64,000 nucleotides of DNA from Dechloromonas agitata is5 (GTDB lineage: Bacteria > Pseudomonadota > Gammaproteobacteria > Burkholderiales > Rhodocyclaceae). The notes beneath the pieces are model-generated. The model was not told where the DNA came from, made no database searches, and saw only the letters and a list, made by a program, of their open reading frames with translations. The DNA lies in contig NZ_KI912532.1 in assembly GCF_000519045.1 (NCBI RefSeq), forward strand, positions 434,001 to 498,000. Reading direction: 5' to 3'. Both the position numbers and the translations under genes were made by a program. Below are positions 37,654 through 45,570 of this stretch, in pieces; within the stretch, counting starts at the first letter, position 1; each line of letters opens with the position of its first letter.

Positions 37654-39141
37654 ATGCGCGCCTCTCTCCTTTCCCGTTTTTTCCCGCCTTGCCTTGCCCT
37701 CGCCTTGCTTGCCACCATCCTGCCGGCCCGGGCCGACGGCCTGCCACCCGGCGTCATGCGCGCCCTGAAGGCGGCACAGATTCCCGCCAGCCACGTCGCC
37801 GTTGTCGTCCAGCCGGTCGATGCCGCTGCGCCGCTGGTCGCCCACAACGCCAGCCAGGCACTGAACCCGGCTTCGGTCATGAAGCTGGTCACCACCTACG
37901 CCGCCCTCGATCTGCTCGGCCCGGCCTACACCTGGAAAACCACGCTGTGGACTGAAGCGGCGCCGGTCGAGGGGGTATTGAACGGCAACGTCTATCTGCG
38001 CGGCAGCGGCGACCCGCGCTTTGCCATCGAACACCTGTGGAGCCTGCTGCGCCAGATGCAGGTGCGCGGCATCCGCCAGATCAACGGCGACATGGTGCTC
38101 GACCGCAGCGCCTTCAACGTGCCGGCCATCGACCCCGGCGCCTTCGACGACAAGCCGATGCGCCCCTACAACGTCGGCCCGGATGGCCTGCTGCTCAATT
38201 TCCGCGCCCTGCGCTTCACGCTGCTGCCGGACAACGGCAAGCCGCGCGTGCTGCAGGAAACACCGAGCGAGGGGCTGCGCATCGACAACCAGTTGAAAAG
38301 CAGCGCCGCCGATTGCAGCAGCAACTGGAAGGATTTCATCCAGACCCGCCTGATCCCCGACAACGGCGGCAGCCGCCTGGAATTCACCGGCACCTACGCC
38401 GCGCTGTGCGGCGAGAAGACGCTCAACCTGGCCCCCTTGCCGGCCGACGCCCAGGCCAGCGGGTTGATCCGCGCCCTGTGGAAGGAACTGGGCGGCAGCC
38501 TCAACGGCCAGGTACGCGCCGGTGCCGTCCCGCTCGGCGCCCGCCTGCTGACCGAGCATGAATCGCCCCCGCTGGCCGACGCCGTGCGCGACATCAACAA
38601 GTTCAGCAACAACGTGATGGCGCGCCAGGTTTTCCTGACCCTCGGCAATGAGGCCGCGAAGGACATCCCCCTGGGGGGCGCCGCACCGGCGACCACCGAG
38701 CGTGCCCGGCAGCGCGTCGCCGACTGGCTGGCCGGGCGCCGGCTGCGCTTCGACGAACTGGTGCTCGACAACGGCTCCGGCCTGTCGCGCAGCGAGCGGA
38801 TCAGCGCCGGCAGCCTGAATCGCCTGCTGCTCGACGCCTGGAAGAGTCCGGTGATGCCGGAATTTGTTGCCAGCCTGCCCATCGTCGGCATCGACGGGAC
38901 GATGAAGAAGCGCCTGAAGGAGGCCGCAGCAACCGGCCGCGCCCACATCAAGACCGGCACGCTGGACGGCGTCAAGACGGCAGCGGGCTACGCGCTGGAC
39001 GCCCAGGGCCGGCGGCATGCCGTCACCTTCCTGATCAACCATCCGCGCGCCCAGGCCGGCAGTGCTGCGATCGACGCGCTGATCGACTGGGTGGCGCAAC
39101 GCCGTCACGGTGAGCCGCGCGGGGTGCTGGAAAGTGACTGA
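37654..39141 (+). CDS. dacB: D-alanyl-D-alanine carboxypeptidase/endopeptidase (PBP4)
   Basis: A 495-residue periplasmic low-molecular-weight class C penicillin-binding protein that trims peptidoglycan peptides. A signal peptide (about residues 1-27, ending ARA-D) leads to the three catalytic motifs: SVMK (Ser74, Lys77), SNN, and KTGTL near residue 433. The long insertion between the first two motifs is typical of PBP4. The stop overlaps the start of the following iron-sulfur protein gene. Confidence 0.94.
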   Translation: MRASLLSRFFPPCLALALLATILPARADGLPPGVMRALKAAQIPASHVAVVVQPVDAAAPLVAHNASQALNPASVMKLVTTYAALDLLGPAYTWKTTLWTEAAPVEGVLNGNVYLRGSGDPRFAIEHLWSLLRQMQVRGIRQINGDMVLDRSAFNVPAIDPGAFDDKPMRPYNVGPDGLLLNFRALRFTLLPDNGKPRVLQETPSEGLRIDNQLKSSAADCSSNWKDFIQTRLIPDNGGSRLEFTGTYAALCGEKTLNLAPLPADAQASGLIRALWKELGGSLNGQVRAGAVPLGARLLTEHESPPLADAVRDINKFSNNVMARQVFLTLGNEAAKDIPLGGAAPATTERARQRVADWLAGRRLRFDELVLDNGSGLSRSERISAGSLNRLLLDAWKSPVMPEFVASLPIVGIDGTMKKRLKEAAATGRAHIKTGTLDGVKTAAGYALDAQGRRHAVTFLINHPRAQAGSAAIDALIDWVAQRRHGEPRGVLESD

Positions 39142-39832
39142 GCGGACCGCCTTCCCGGCCGATTTCCTGGATGCCGCCGGCCTCAACCGGCAGTTCGTCT
39201 TCGACCTCGCCGATCTGCCGACCGACATCCTGGCGCCCCTGGCACCGCAGGCCGGTGAACGACAGCTGATCCTCTTCGGCCATGGCGGGCGTCGCCTGTG
39301 GGAATGCGTCCAAGCCGCCGGCATCGCGGGCGAGGATCCGATCGACGACTACAGCATCCGGACCGTGCGCCGCTGGTTTGCCGAACAGCTGCCCGATCGG
39401 CGCTATCGCCTGCTCTTCCCGGGCGAGGCACGGATCGGCCTGCAGGCGCTCGGCCAGCTGGCCGGCTGGCACCAGCCGTCGCCCATCATGGTAGGCGTGG
39501 ACCGGGAATGGGGCAGCTGGTATGCCTATCGGGCGGTAGCCATCGCCGACACCGGCTTCCCGCCTTCGGTGCCGCTGCACGACCGCAGCCCCTGCCCAAG
39601 CTGCGCCACCCTCCCCTGCATCGGCAGCTGCCCGGCCGGTGCCCTGGCCGACGGCCGTTTCGATCTCGACACCTGCAGCCGCTACCGCCTGCAACCCGCC
39701 TCGGCCTGCGCCCTCGGCTGCCTGGCCCGCCAGGCCTGCCCGGTCGGCACCACGCACCGCTATTTGCCGGAACAGATTGCGCACAGCTATTCCCGGTCGC
39801 TGGCCGTCATCCGCCGTTACTACGCCGCATGA
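39134..39832 (+). CDS. QueG-related 4Fe-4S double-cluster protein
   Basis: 232 residues. The C-terminal part has two Cys-rich sets, CPSCATLPCIGSCP and CALGCLARQACPVG, which fit a double 4Fe-4S cluster domain as in epoxyqueuosine reductase QueG. However the N-terminal part lacks the corrinoid-binding region and overall length of QueG (about 350 residues). It is therefore a relative of unknown activity. A GTG at 39134 overlapping the dacB stop is preferred; a GTG at 39110 is possible. Its stop overlaps the next start (ATGA), so three genes are coupled. Confidence 0.7.
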   Translation: MTERTAFPADFLDAAGLNRQFVFDLADLPTDILAPLAPQAGERQLILFGHGGRRLWECVQAAGIAGEDPIDDYSIRTVRRWFAEQLPDRRYRLLFPGEARIGLQALGQLAGWHQPSPIMVGVDREWGSWYAYRAVAIADTGFPPSVPLHDRSPCPSCATLPCIGSCPAGALADGRFDLDTCSRYRLQPASACALGCLARQACPVGTTHRYLPEQIAHSYSRSLAVIRRYYAA

Positions 39833-40428
39833 ACGCCGTTCGCCACAACCTGTTCGAAGACGCCCAGGCCCTGCTCGTCGCCCCGCTTTTCTTCGCCTTT
39901 GCCGTGCTGCTCTTTCGCGAGGCCGGGCTGCTCACCGGGGGCACGGTGGGCATCGCCTTCCTGCTGCACTACCTGAGCGGCTGGCCGATCGGGGCGCTGC
40001 TCTTCACCATCAATCTGCCCTTCTACCTGCTGGCCCTGCGCTCGATGGGGCGGGACTTCACCCTCAAGACCTTCCTGTCGGTCAGCCTGCTCGCGCTGTA
40101 CACCGAACTGCTGCCCAGCCTGGTCCAGCTGCATAACCTGGACCGCCTGTTCGCGGCGATCATGGGCGGCTTCCTGGCCGGCATCAGCCTGTTGATGCTG
40201 ATCCGCCACAAGGCCAGCCTCGGCGGCCTCGGCATCCTCGTCATCCATTGGCAGAACACGCGCGGCTGGCGTGCCGGCAAGCTGCAGATGGCGGCCGACT
40301 GCCTGATCCTCGGCGCCGCCCTGTTCATCCGCGACCCACTCAGCGTCGGCCTGTCGATCGTCGGCGCGCTGGCCCTCAACCTGGTTATCGCAGTCAATCA
40401 CAAGGCCGGCCGCTACATGGGCACCTGA
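39829..40428 (+). CDS. YitT family membrane protein
   Basis: 199 residues with five or six predicted helices and the YitT (DUF161) pattern FREAGLLTGGTVGIAFLLHYLSG (read in parts). The C-terminal DUF2179 domain common in Gram-positive members is absent. The function of the family is not known. It overlaps the iron-sulfur protein gene by four bases. Confidence 0.8.
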   Translation: MNAVRHNLFEDAQALLVAPLFFAFAVLLFREAGLLTGGTVGIAFLLHYLSGWPIGALLFTINLPFYLLALRSMGRDFTLKTFLSVSLLALYTELLPSLVQLHNLDRLFAAIMGGFLAGISLLMLIRHKASLGGLGILVIHWQNTRGWRAGKLQMAADCLILGAALFIRDPLSVGLSIVGALALNLVIAVNHKAGRYMGT

Positions 40429-40504
40429 GTCGGGCGAAGGGACGCGGCAGGTCAGCTTGATTCAGCTCATGGCCGATCGGGCTGCGGCGTATTAGCATTC
40501 GCTG

Positions 40505-41266
40505 ATGCGCCTGACACTCCCCATCGCCCTCGCCCTGCTCGCCCCCCGGCCGATCTTCGCCCAGGAAACCTGGCGCGAGCCGCTGACCGGTATCGAATTC
40601 GTCCGCATGCCGGCTGGCTGCTACGTGATGGGCGACACCTTCGGCAAGGGCGAGGCGAACGAGCAGCCACCGCACGAGGTCTGCCTGAAAAGCTACTGGA
40701 TCGGGCGCTACGAAGTGACGCAGGGCGAATGGCAGAAGGCGGTCAGCGTCAATCCGTCGGCCTATGTCGGCAGCGACCGGCTGCCGGTGGACAGCGTCAA
40801 CCAGATGGACATCGCCGGCTTCATCTTCCGCCTGAGCGAGGCCAATCCGGGGCGGACCTTCCGCCTGCCGACCGAAGCCGAATGGGAATACGCCTGCCGC
40901 GCCGCCGGGCAGCTGGCGATGTTCGGCGGCAAGCCGCCACCGGCGGGGGCCAATACGGCCGAATACGCCGAACGGCACGGCGAGGGCACGGTGCCGGTCG
41001 GCACCTTTCCGCCCAACGCGCTGGGGCTGCACGACATGAGCGGCAACTTGTGGGAGTGGGTGTCCGACATCTACGCACCGGACGCCTATGTGCACCACCG
41101 CCGCGACAACCCGCGCCATGTCGCCGACGGGCCGGCCCGGCTGCTGCGCGGCGGTGCCTGGTCGCACGACGCCGGCTTCTCGCGCTGCAGCAAGCGCCAC
41201 ATGCACTGCCGGCCGACGGCGCGCTTCGATTTCGTCGGCTTCCGGCTGGTTCTCGAAGCCGACTGA
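40505..41266 (+). CDS. Exported SUMF1/FGE-sulfatase-domain protein
   Basis: 253 residues with a signal peptide (cleavage after PIFA-Q) and a complete formylglycine-generating-enzyme fold: FVRMPAGCYVMG, EVTQGEWQKAV, RLPTEAEWEYACRAAG, GLHDMSGNLWEWVSD, LLRGGAWSHD, FVGFRLV. The pair of active-site Cys near the C-terminus of true FGE is not evident, and export argues against sulfatase maturation in the cytoplasm. No sulfatase gene is nearby. It is more likely a binding or accessory protein. Confidence 0.85.
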   Translation: MRLTLPIALALLAPRPIFAQETWREPLTGIEFVRMPAGCYVMGDTFGKGEANEQPPHEVCLKSYWIGRYEVTQGEWQKAVSVNPSAYVGSDRLPVDSVNQMDIAGFIFRLSEANPGRTFRLPTEAEWEYACRAAGQLAMFGGKPPPAGANTAEYAERHGEGTVPVGTFPPNALGLHDMSGNLWEWVSDIYAPDAYVHHRRDNPRHVADGPARLLRGGAWSHDAGFSRCSKRHMHCRPTARFDFVGFRLVLEAD

Positions 41267-41272
41267 AGCGCC

Positions 41273-41680
41273 TCAGGGGCCGACCGGCCTGACGCCGGAC
41301 AGGGCCAACCAGCCGCGAATCACGCGGTAGCCGACCCACAGGCCGAGCAGGACGATCAATAGCCAGGCGAGCGGGATGCCGATGATGGTGATGATCAGCA
41401 CGCCATAGACCACCAGCCAGAGCAGCGTGAACCAGAAGGTACGGATCTGCCAGACGAAATGGCTTTCCAGCCAGGTGCCGCGGACGTCGCCGCGCTTCAG
41501 GTAATTGAGGAAGACCGCGATCAGCGATGGCAGGCCAAAAACAAAGCCGCCGGCGACGGTGGCCGACGAAGTGACGCCGATGACCACGGCCAGCGCATGC
41601 AGGCCGTAGATGACGTGGGTGAGCTGGACCAGCGAGGGGCGAACGCCCTGCAGGTCAGGTGACGGGACGGGTTGGTTCAT
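41273..41680 (-). CDS. DUF4870-type membrane protein
   Basis: 135 residues with about three to four helices; pattern LVQLTHVIYGLHALAVVIG, FVWQIRTFWFTLLW and IGIPLAWLLIVLLGLWVGYRVIRG, which resembles DUF4870/TIC20-like small membrane proteins. Function unknown. Its ATG overlaps the stop of the GNAT gene (ATGA). It converges with the FGE-like gene, leaving six bases between stops. Confidence 0.7.
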   Translation of the reverse strand: MNQPVPSPDLQGVRPSLVQLTHVIYGLHALAVVIGVTSSATVAGGFVFGLPSLIAVFLNYLKRGDVRGTWLESHFVWQIRTFWFTLLWLVVYGVLIITIIGIPLAWLLIVLLGLWVGYRVIRGWLALSGVRPVGP

Positions 41681-42219
41681 GCCGTTTCCTCCGGAAGCGT
41701 TTTCTGCATCAGCAAGGCATGGCCGGCGGCCGGATCGAGCACGTAGGGCACGTACCCGGCCTGTTGGTAGGCAGCCATCGCCCGCGTGTTGTTGGAGAGC
41801 ACCTCCAATGTCAGCTTGCAGCAGCCGAGTTCGCCGGCCCGCTGCTCGGCCCAGGCCAGCAGGGCCTGGCCGATGCCCTGGCCGCGCCGGCTGGCGTGCA
41901 CGACGATGTCATGCACGTTGAGCAGCGGCTTGGCGGCGAAGGTCGAAAAGCCGGCAAAGCAGTTGATCAGGCCGACCGCCTGGTTGCCCGAAAAGGCCAG
42001 CGCCCCGTGGAAGCTGGGCAGGTTGGCCAGTTCGCGCACGAGGTTGGCCTTGGCGTAATCCGACAAGCCGGTGCCGCCGCCCATCGGATCGCGGGCGTAG
42101 TGGTCGAGCAGTTCCAGCCAGGCGGCCGCGTGTTGCGGCAGGGTGAAGTCGGTGGCGCAAACGGCCAGGGAGTCGGCGGAAGACAAGGCGCGGCCTCGGG
42201 CAATGAAGGAGCGCTCCAT
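41677..42219 (-). CDS. GNAT-family N-acetyltransferase
   Basis: About 180 residues with the GNAT acetyl-CoA motif A at VHDIVVHASRRGQGIGQALL and motif B LTLEVLSNNTRAMAAYQQAGY (read in parts). The substrate is unknown. The start at ATG 42219 lies in the loop of a large inverted repeat (42201-42241) and has no Shine-Dalgarno, so the true start may be a TTG at about residue 12. The gene lies 43 bases downstream of cbpB and may or may not belong to that unit. Confidence 0.75.
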   Translation of the reverse strand: MERSFIARGRALSSADSLAVCATDFTLPQHAAAWLELLDHYARDPMGGGTGLSDYAKANLVRELANLPSFHGALAFSGNQAVGLINCFAGFSTFAAKPLLNVHDIVVHASRRGQGIGQALLAWAEQRAGELGCCKLTLEVLSNNTRAMAAYQQAGYVPYVLDPAAGHALLMQKTLPEETA

Positions 42220-42241
42220 GGTACGGAGCGTTCCCTCATTG
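42201..42241 (-). repeat. Long imperfect inverted repeat between cbpB and the GNAT gene
   Basis: Arms of 17 bases (42201-42217 and 42225-42241) pair at 15 of 17 positions around a seven-base loop. On the minus strand the hairpin starts 21 bases after the cbpB stop and has no T-tract, so it is not a classical terminator. It contains the apparent ATG of the GNAT gene. Confidence 0.65.
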
Positions 42242-42262
42242 TTCAACCCGGATCGCCGGCCC

Positions 42263-43636
42263 TCAGGCCAGCGCGAAGACGGTTTCGGTGCCCTCGTCCC
42301 AGCCATCCCACAGATAGTCGTCGGCCTTGCCGTCGGCGATCAGGCGCAGGGCGTAATTGACCTGCTCCTTGTAGAACGCGCAGAAGGCGCCGATCTTGTC
42401 CATGCCGCCATTCATTTCGAAAGCCTCGGCCGGGCACGGCGAACCGCAGAAATGGCGGATGGCGCAATCGCCGCAGGGGCTGAAGCGGTCGACATCGCGC
42501 TCGATCACCGGCCGGAACGCTTCGGAGGCCAGCGCCACCGCCACGCCCTCCTCCAGCAGCTTGCCGCCGTTGAAGCGCGGCAGGCCGATGAACTCGCTGC
42601 ACGGATAGAGGCTGCCGTCGGCGGCCAGCGCGAAGAAGGCCCGCCCACCGCCGCAGGGCGAGATGTCGCACATCAGCCGGCGTGCGGTCGGGGCCAGGAT
42701 GCCGATCAGGATGTTGGCGAAATTGGCCACCATCAGCTTGCGCCCGGTTGCCTGGTACAACGCGTGGGTGCGGTCGAGGGCGGCAAAGAAGGCCTCGGCC
42801 ATGGCCTCGTCGGCCGGCTTGACGCCGCGCGCCCCGGGCAAGGTGCAGCGCAGGGTGTTGAGCATGCAGGTCGGCACTTCGGCGGCATGGAACAGCTCGA
42901 CCATGCGCGTCAGATAGGGCAGGTTCTCTGTTGTGCAGGTGGTAATCACGCTCCACGAGCCGTAGCCGCGCAGCTTTTCGATCGCCCGCAGCACCTTGCC
43001 GTGCACGCTCTTGCCGCCCCAGGTCTGCCGGGTGGCATCGGTGATCTCCGCCACCGGGCCGTCGAGCGACAGGCCGATGCTGACGTTGCGCGAAGTCAGA
43101 AAATCGAGCGCCGCATCGTCGAGCAGGGTGCCATTGGTCTGCAGGCCGAAGACGAAATCGTCGGCGAAGGCATCGATCGCTGCAAACACCGCCGGCGCAT
43201 TCATCAAGGGCTCGGCACCGTGGAAGATGGCGCGCGGCTTGCGTCCTTCCGGCATCACCGAGCGGAAGTAGTCGCGCAGGCTGGCCAGCGAGGCGAGCAG
43301 CGTCTCAGCCGACATGTGCGAACCGCCGCTGCGCTGCTGGTCGGGCAGGTAGCAGTAGGTGCAGTTAAGATTGCAGCGCTCGGTCGGGTTGAGATAAACG
43401 CCGGAAGGCTTGAGGCCAAAGCGCAGGGCGTGCAGCTCGTCGGCGAAAGCCCCAGCCTTGGCGCCGTAGCTGGCGAGCAGGGCCGGGTCGCGCGCGGCTT
43501 CCGCAGCGCAGCTCTTGTCCACCAGCGCCCAGAAAGCGGTCTGCGGATCGGTCAGCGCGGCATAGACCGGGTGGCCGATATCGAGGGTCTGGAAAAGCGT
43601 GCCGCTCGCGGCACGCTCGGCGATAGCCAGGCTCAT
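42263..43636 (-). CDS. cbpB: Peptide-modifying radical SAM/SPASM enzyme (CbpB-like)
   Basis: 457 residues. The radical SAM motif CNLNCTYCY (Cys88, Cys92, Cys95) binds the SAM-cleaving 4Fe-4S cluster. A C-terminal Cys-rich region (CDISPCGGG, CSEFIG, CGDCAIRHFCGSPC) fits a SPASM domain with auxiliary clusters, as in anSME-like peptide maturases. About 80 residues precede the radical SAM core and may recognise the leader peptide. It lacks a B12-binding domain. The ATG overlaps the stop of the peptide gene (ATGA at 43633-43636). I match it to the family named CbpB, defined with a short peptide CbpA; this CbpA/CbpB is unrelated to choline-binding proteins. The chemical modification is not known to me. 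Confidence 0.85.
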   Translation of the reverse strand: MSLAIAERAASGTLFQTLDIGHPVYAALTDPQTAFWALVDKSCAAEAARDPALLASYGAKAGAFADELHALRFGLKPSGVYLNPTERCNLNCTYCYLPDQQRSGGSHMSAETLLASLASLRDYFRSVMPEGRKPRAIFHGAEPLMNAPAVFAAIDAFADDFVFGLQTNGTLLDDAALDFLTSRNVSIGLSLDGPVAEITDATRQTWGGKSVHGKVLRAIEKLRGYGSWSVITTCTTENLPYLTRMVELFHAAEVPTCMLNTLRCTLPGARGVKPADEAMAEAFFAALDRTHALYQATGRKLMVANFANILIGILAPTARRLMCDISPCGGGRAFFALAADGSLYPCSEFIGLPRFNGGKLLEEGVAVALASEAFRPVIERDVDRFSPCGDCAIRHFCGSPCPAEAFEMNGGMDKIGAFCAFYKEQVNYALRLIADGKADDYLWDGWDEGTETVFALA

Positions 43637-43788
43637 TTGGCCGCCTTCCGGTCCATCAGCACGTAGTGCGAGAGACCGATGCCGTCCGGGTTGCAGCTCT
43701 TGCGCACGGCGATGGTCGGGGCTGCCGCTTGCGCCTTGGCCGGGGTTGCGGTCGGGGTTTGGGGATTCGGCTGAAGCTTGGGGGTCAT
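43633..43788 (-). CDS. cbpA: Putative modified-peptide precursor (CbpA-like), 51 residues
   Basis: A 51-residue peptide starting at ATG 43788 behind a strong Shine-Dalgarno (GAGGAG). Residues 1-26 are rich in Pro, Ala, Thr and Gln and look like a leader or spacer. The C-terminal part, from about residue 27, contains VRKSCNPDGIGLSHYVLMD, with one Cys (32), one Tyr, one His and two Asp. This is the probable core modified by the radical SAM enzyme encoded just downstream. No secretion signal or transporter is adjacent. It lies behind a cobalamin riboswitch and terminator. A longer in-frame start at 43818 would lie in the terminator and is rejected. Confidence 0.8.
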   Translation of the reverse strand: MTPKLQPNPQTPTATPAKAQAAAPTIAVRKSCNPDGIGLSHYVLMDRKAAK

Positions 43789-43807
43789 GTTCCACTCCTC
43801 GGGAAGA

Positions 43808-43867
43808 CAAAAAAACAAAAAGGGCTCCGGCTGACGGCACGCGCATGCATGCAGTCAGCCGGAGCCC
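43808..43867 (-). terminator. Riboswitch-controlled intrinsic terminator in the cbpAB leader
   Basis: A 14-bp perfect stem, GGGCTCCGGCTGAC (5' arm 43867-43854, 3' arm 43835-43822 on the minus strand), with an 18-base loop, followed by TTTTTGTTTTTTTG. It stands between the cobalamin aptamer and the cbpA Shine-Dalgarno, as an expression platform. Confidence 0.92.
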
Positions 43868-43880
43868 TTGCCTGGACTCC
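43861..43880 (-). promoter_or_regulatory. Antiterminator hairpin of the cbpAB leader
   Basis: On the RNA, GGAGUCC (43880-43874) can pair with GGGCUCC (43867-43861) with one G-U pair and a six-base loop. This takes up half of the terminator 5' arm, so the two structures exclude each other. CUCC at 43888-43885, at the end of the aptamer, can instead pair with GGAG at 43880-43877 and would free the terminator. Confidence 0.65.
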
Positions 43881-43887
43881 TGGTGGA

Positions 43888-44045
43888 GATCGATTCGTCT
43901 TCTGGCTTCCGGATCAGCCGAAGCGCTGCGCCTTCCCTGTGCGCTCAAGCGCCCAAGTGGCTGGTCTGACGACCGTGCAGTCTTCGTCCCCGGTTACAGC
44001 GGCGGGCCCGCCACGGATTCGCACCGTGTTCCGTATCTCGATTCC
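43888..44045 (-). promoter_or_regulatory. Cobalamin riboswitch aptamer
   Basis: On the minus strand the conserved cobalamin-box elements appear in order: ACGGTGCGAATCCG, CCGCCGCTGT, ACCGGGGACGAA, GCCACTTGG, CAGGGAAGGCGC, and the terminal GGAAGCCAGAAGAC. This is the RF00174-type aptamer. It precedes an antiterminator/terminator pair and the peptide gene, so cobalamin should switch off cbpAB by early termination. The gap 44046-44094 to ubiD holds nothing else evident; the promoter must lie there or within the ubiD end. Confidence 0.95.
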
Positions 44046-44094
44046 AACGGGAGCGCGGATTTTCTCAAGCGGGCAACGCCGGGGTCAATTCATG

Positions 44095-45570
44095 CTAAAG
44101 GCCTAGTTCCTGCCACATGGTGTCGACGCGTTGCTTGACGTCGGCATCCATGACGATCGGCCGCCCCCATTCGCGATTCGTCTCGCCCGGCCACTTGTTG
44201 GTCGCATCCAGCCCCATCTTGGAACCGAGGCCAGCCACCGGCGAGGCGAAATCGAGGTAGTCGATCGGCGTGTTGTCGACCAGCGTCGTGTCGCGCGTCG
44301 CATCCATGCGGGTCGTCATCGCCCAGATCACTTCCTTCCAGTCGCGGATGTCGATGTCGTCGTCCACCACGATGATGGTCTTGGTGTACATGAACTGGCG
44401 CAGGAAGGACCAGATACCGAACATGATCCGCTTGGCATTGCCGGGGTAAGCCTTCTTGATGCTGACGATGGCCATCCGGTACGAGCAGCCTTCCGGCGGC
44501 AGGTAGAAATCAACGATTTCCGGATACTGCTTCTGCAGCAGCGGTACGAAGACCTCGTTCAGCGCGACACCGAGCACGGCCGGCTCGTCGGGCGGCTTGC
44601 CGGTGTAGGTGCTGTGGTAGATCGGGTTCTTCCGCATCGTGATGCGCTCGATGGTGAACACCGGGAACTCGGCCTGCTCGTTGTAGTAGCCGGTGTGGTC
44701 GCCGTACGGTCCTTCCATCGCCATCTCACCGGGATGAATGACGCCCTCCAGCACGATTTCGGCCGAGGCCGGTACCTGCAGCGTCGAGCCCAGGCATTGC
44801 GTCAGCTCGGTCTTGCTGCCGCGCAGCAGGCCGGCGAACTGGTACTCGGACAGCGAATCAGGCACCGGCGTCACGGCGCCGAGGATGGTCGCCGGGTCGC
44901 AGCCAAGGACCACCGCCACCGGGAAGGGCTGGCCGGGGTTGGCCAGTTGGTGCTCGCGGAAATCGAGCGCGCCGCCGCGATGGGCCAGCCAGCGCATGAT
45001 CACCTTGTTCGGCCCGAGCACCTGCTGGCGGTAGATGCCAAGGTTCTGGCGGTTCTTGTGCGGCCCACGCGTCACGACCAGGCCCCAAGTGATCAGCGGC
45101 GCAATGTCGCCCGGCCAGCAGTGCTGGATCGGCAGCTTGGCCAGATCGACATCCTGGCCTTCCCAGACGACCTCCTGGCAGGGGGCCGACGACACCTTCT
45201 TCGGAGCCATGTTGAGCACGTTCTTCAACATCGGCAGCTTGTCCCAGGCGTCCTTCAGGCCCTTGGGCGGCTCCGGCTCCTTGAGGTAGGCGAGCAGCTT
45301 GCCGACTTCGCGCAGCGCCGTCACCGATTCCTCGCCCATGCCCAGCGCGACGCGCTTCGGCGTGCCGAACAGGTTGGCCAGCACCGGGATGTCCTGCGGC
45401 TTGCCTTGGGTGACGGGCTTCTCGAAGAGCAGCGCCGGGCCGCCGGCACGCAGCACGCGGTCGCCGATCTCGGTCATTTCGAGGTGGGTATCGACCGACC
45501 GCGCGATACGCTTCAGTTCGCCGGTCTTTTCCAGTTGCGACATGAAGTCGCGCAGATCGTGGTATTTCAT
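44095..45570 (-). CDS. ubiD: 4-hydroxy-3-polyprenylbenzoate decarboxylase
   Basis: 491 residues, full length for UbiD, which removes the carboxyl group in ubiquinone synthesis using prenylated FMN. Motifs seen include [28 protein letters not shown] with GCD, and [12 protein letters not shown] with the essential Glu. The prFMN maker UbiX is not in the window. Its ATG overlaps the stop of the cytochrome c gene, which in turn overlaps ubiA, giving a tight ubiA-cyt-ubiD unit. Confidence 0.95.
   Translation of the reverse strand: MKYHDLRDFMSQLEKTGELKRIARSVDTHLEMTEIGDRVLRAGGPALLFEKPVTQGKPQDIPVLANLFGTPKRVALGMGEESVTALREVGKLLAYLKEPEPPKGLKDAWDKLPMLKNVLNMAPKKVSSAPCQEVVWEGQDVDLAKLPIQHCWPGDIAPLITWGLVVTRGPHKNRQNLGIYRQQVLGPNKVIMRWLAHRGGALDFREHQLANPGQPFPVAVVLGCDPATILGAVTPVPDSLSEYQFAGLLRGSKTELTQCLGSTLQVPASAEIVLEGVIHPGEMAMEGPYGDHTGYYNEQAEFPVFTIERITMRKNPIYHSTYTGKPPDEPAVLGVALNEVFVPLLQKQYPEIVDFYLPPEGCSYRMAIVSIKKAYPGNAKRIMFGIWSFLRQFMYTKTIIVVDDDIDIRDWKEVIWAMTTRMDATRDTTLVDNTPIDYLDFASPVAGLGSKMGLDATNKWPGETNREWGRPIVMDADVKQRVDTMWQELGL

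Noticed and set aside
39134-39832. Epoxyqueuosine reductase QueG
   Set aside because: Only the double iron-sulfur domain fits; the length is too short and the N-terminal cobalamin-binding part is missing.
40505-41266. Genuine sulfatase-maturing formylglycine-generating enzyme
   Set aside because: The protein has a signal peptide, the C-terminal catalytic Cys pair is not evident and no sulfatase is near, so only the fold is claimed.
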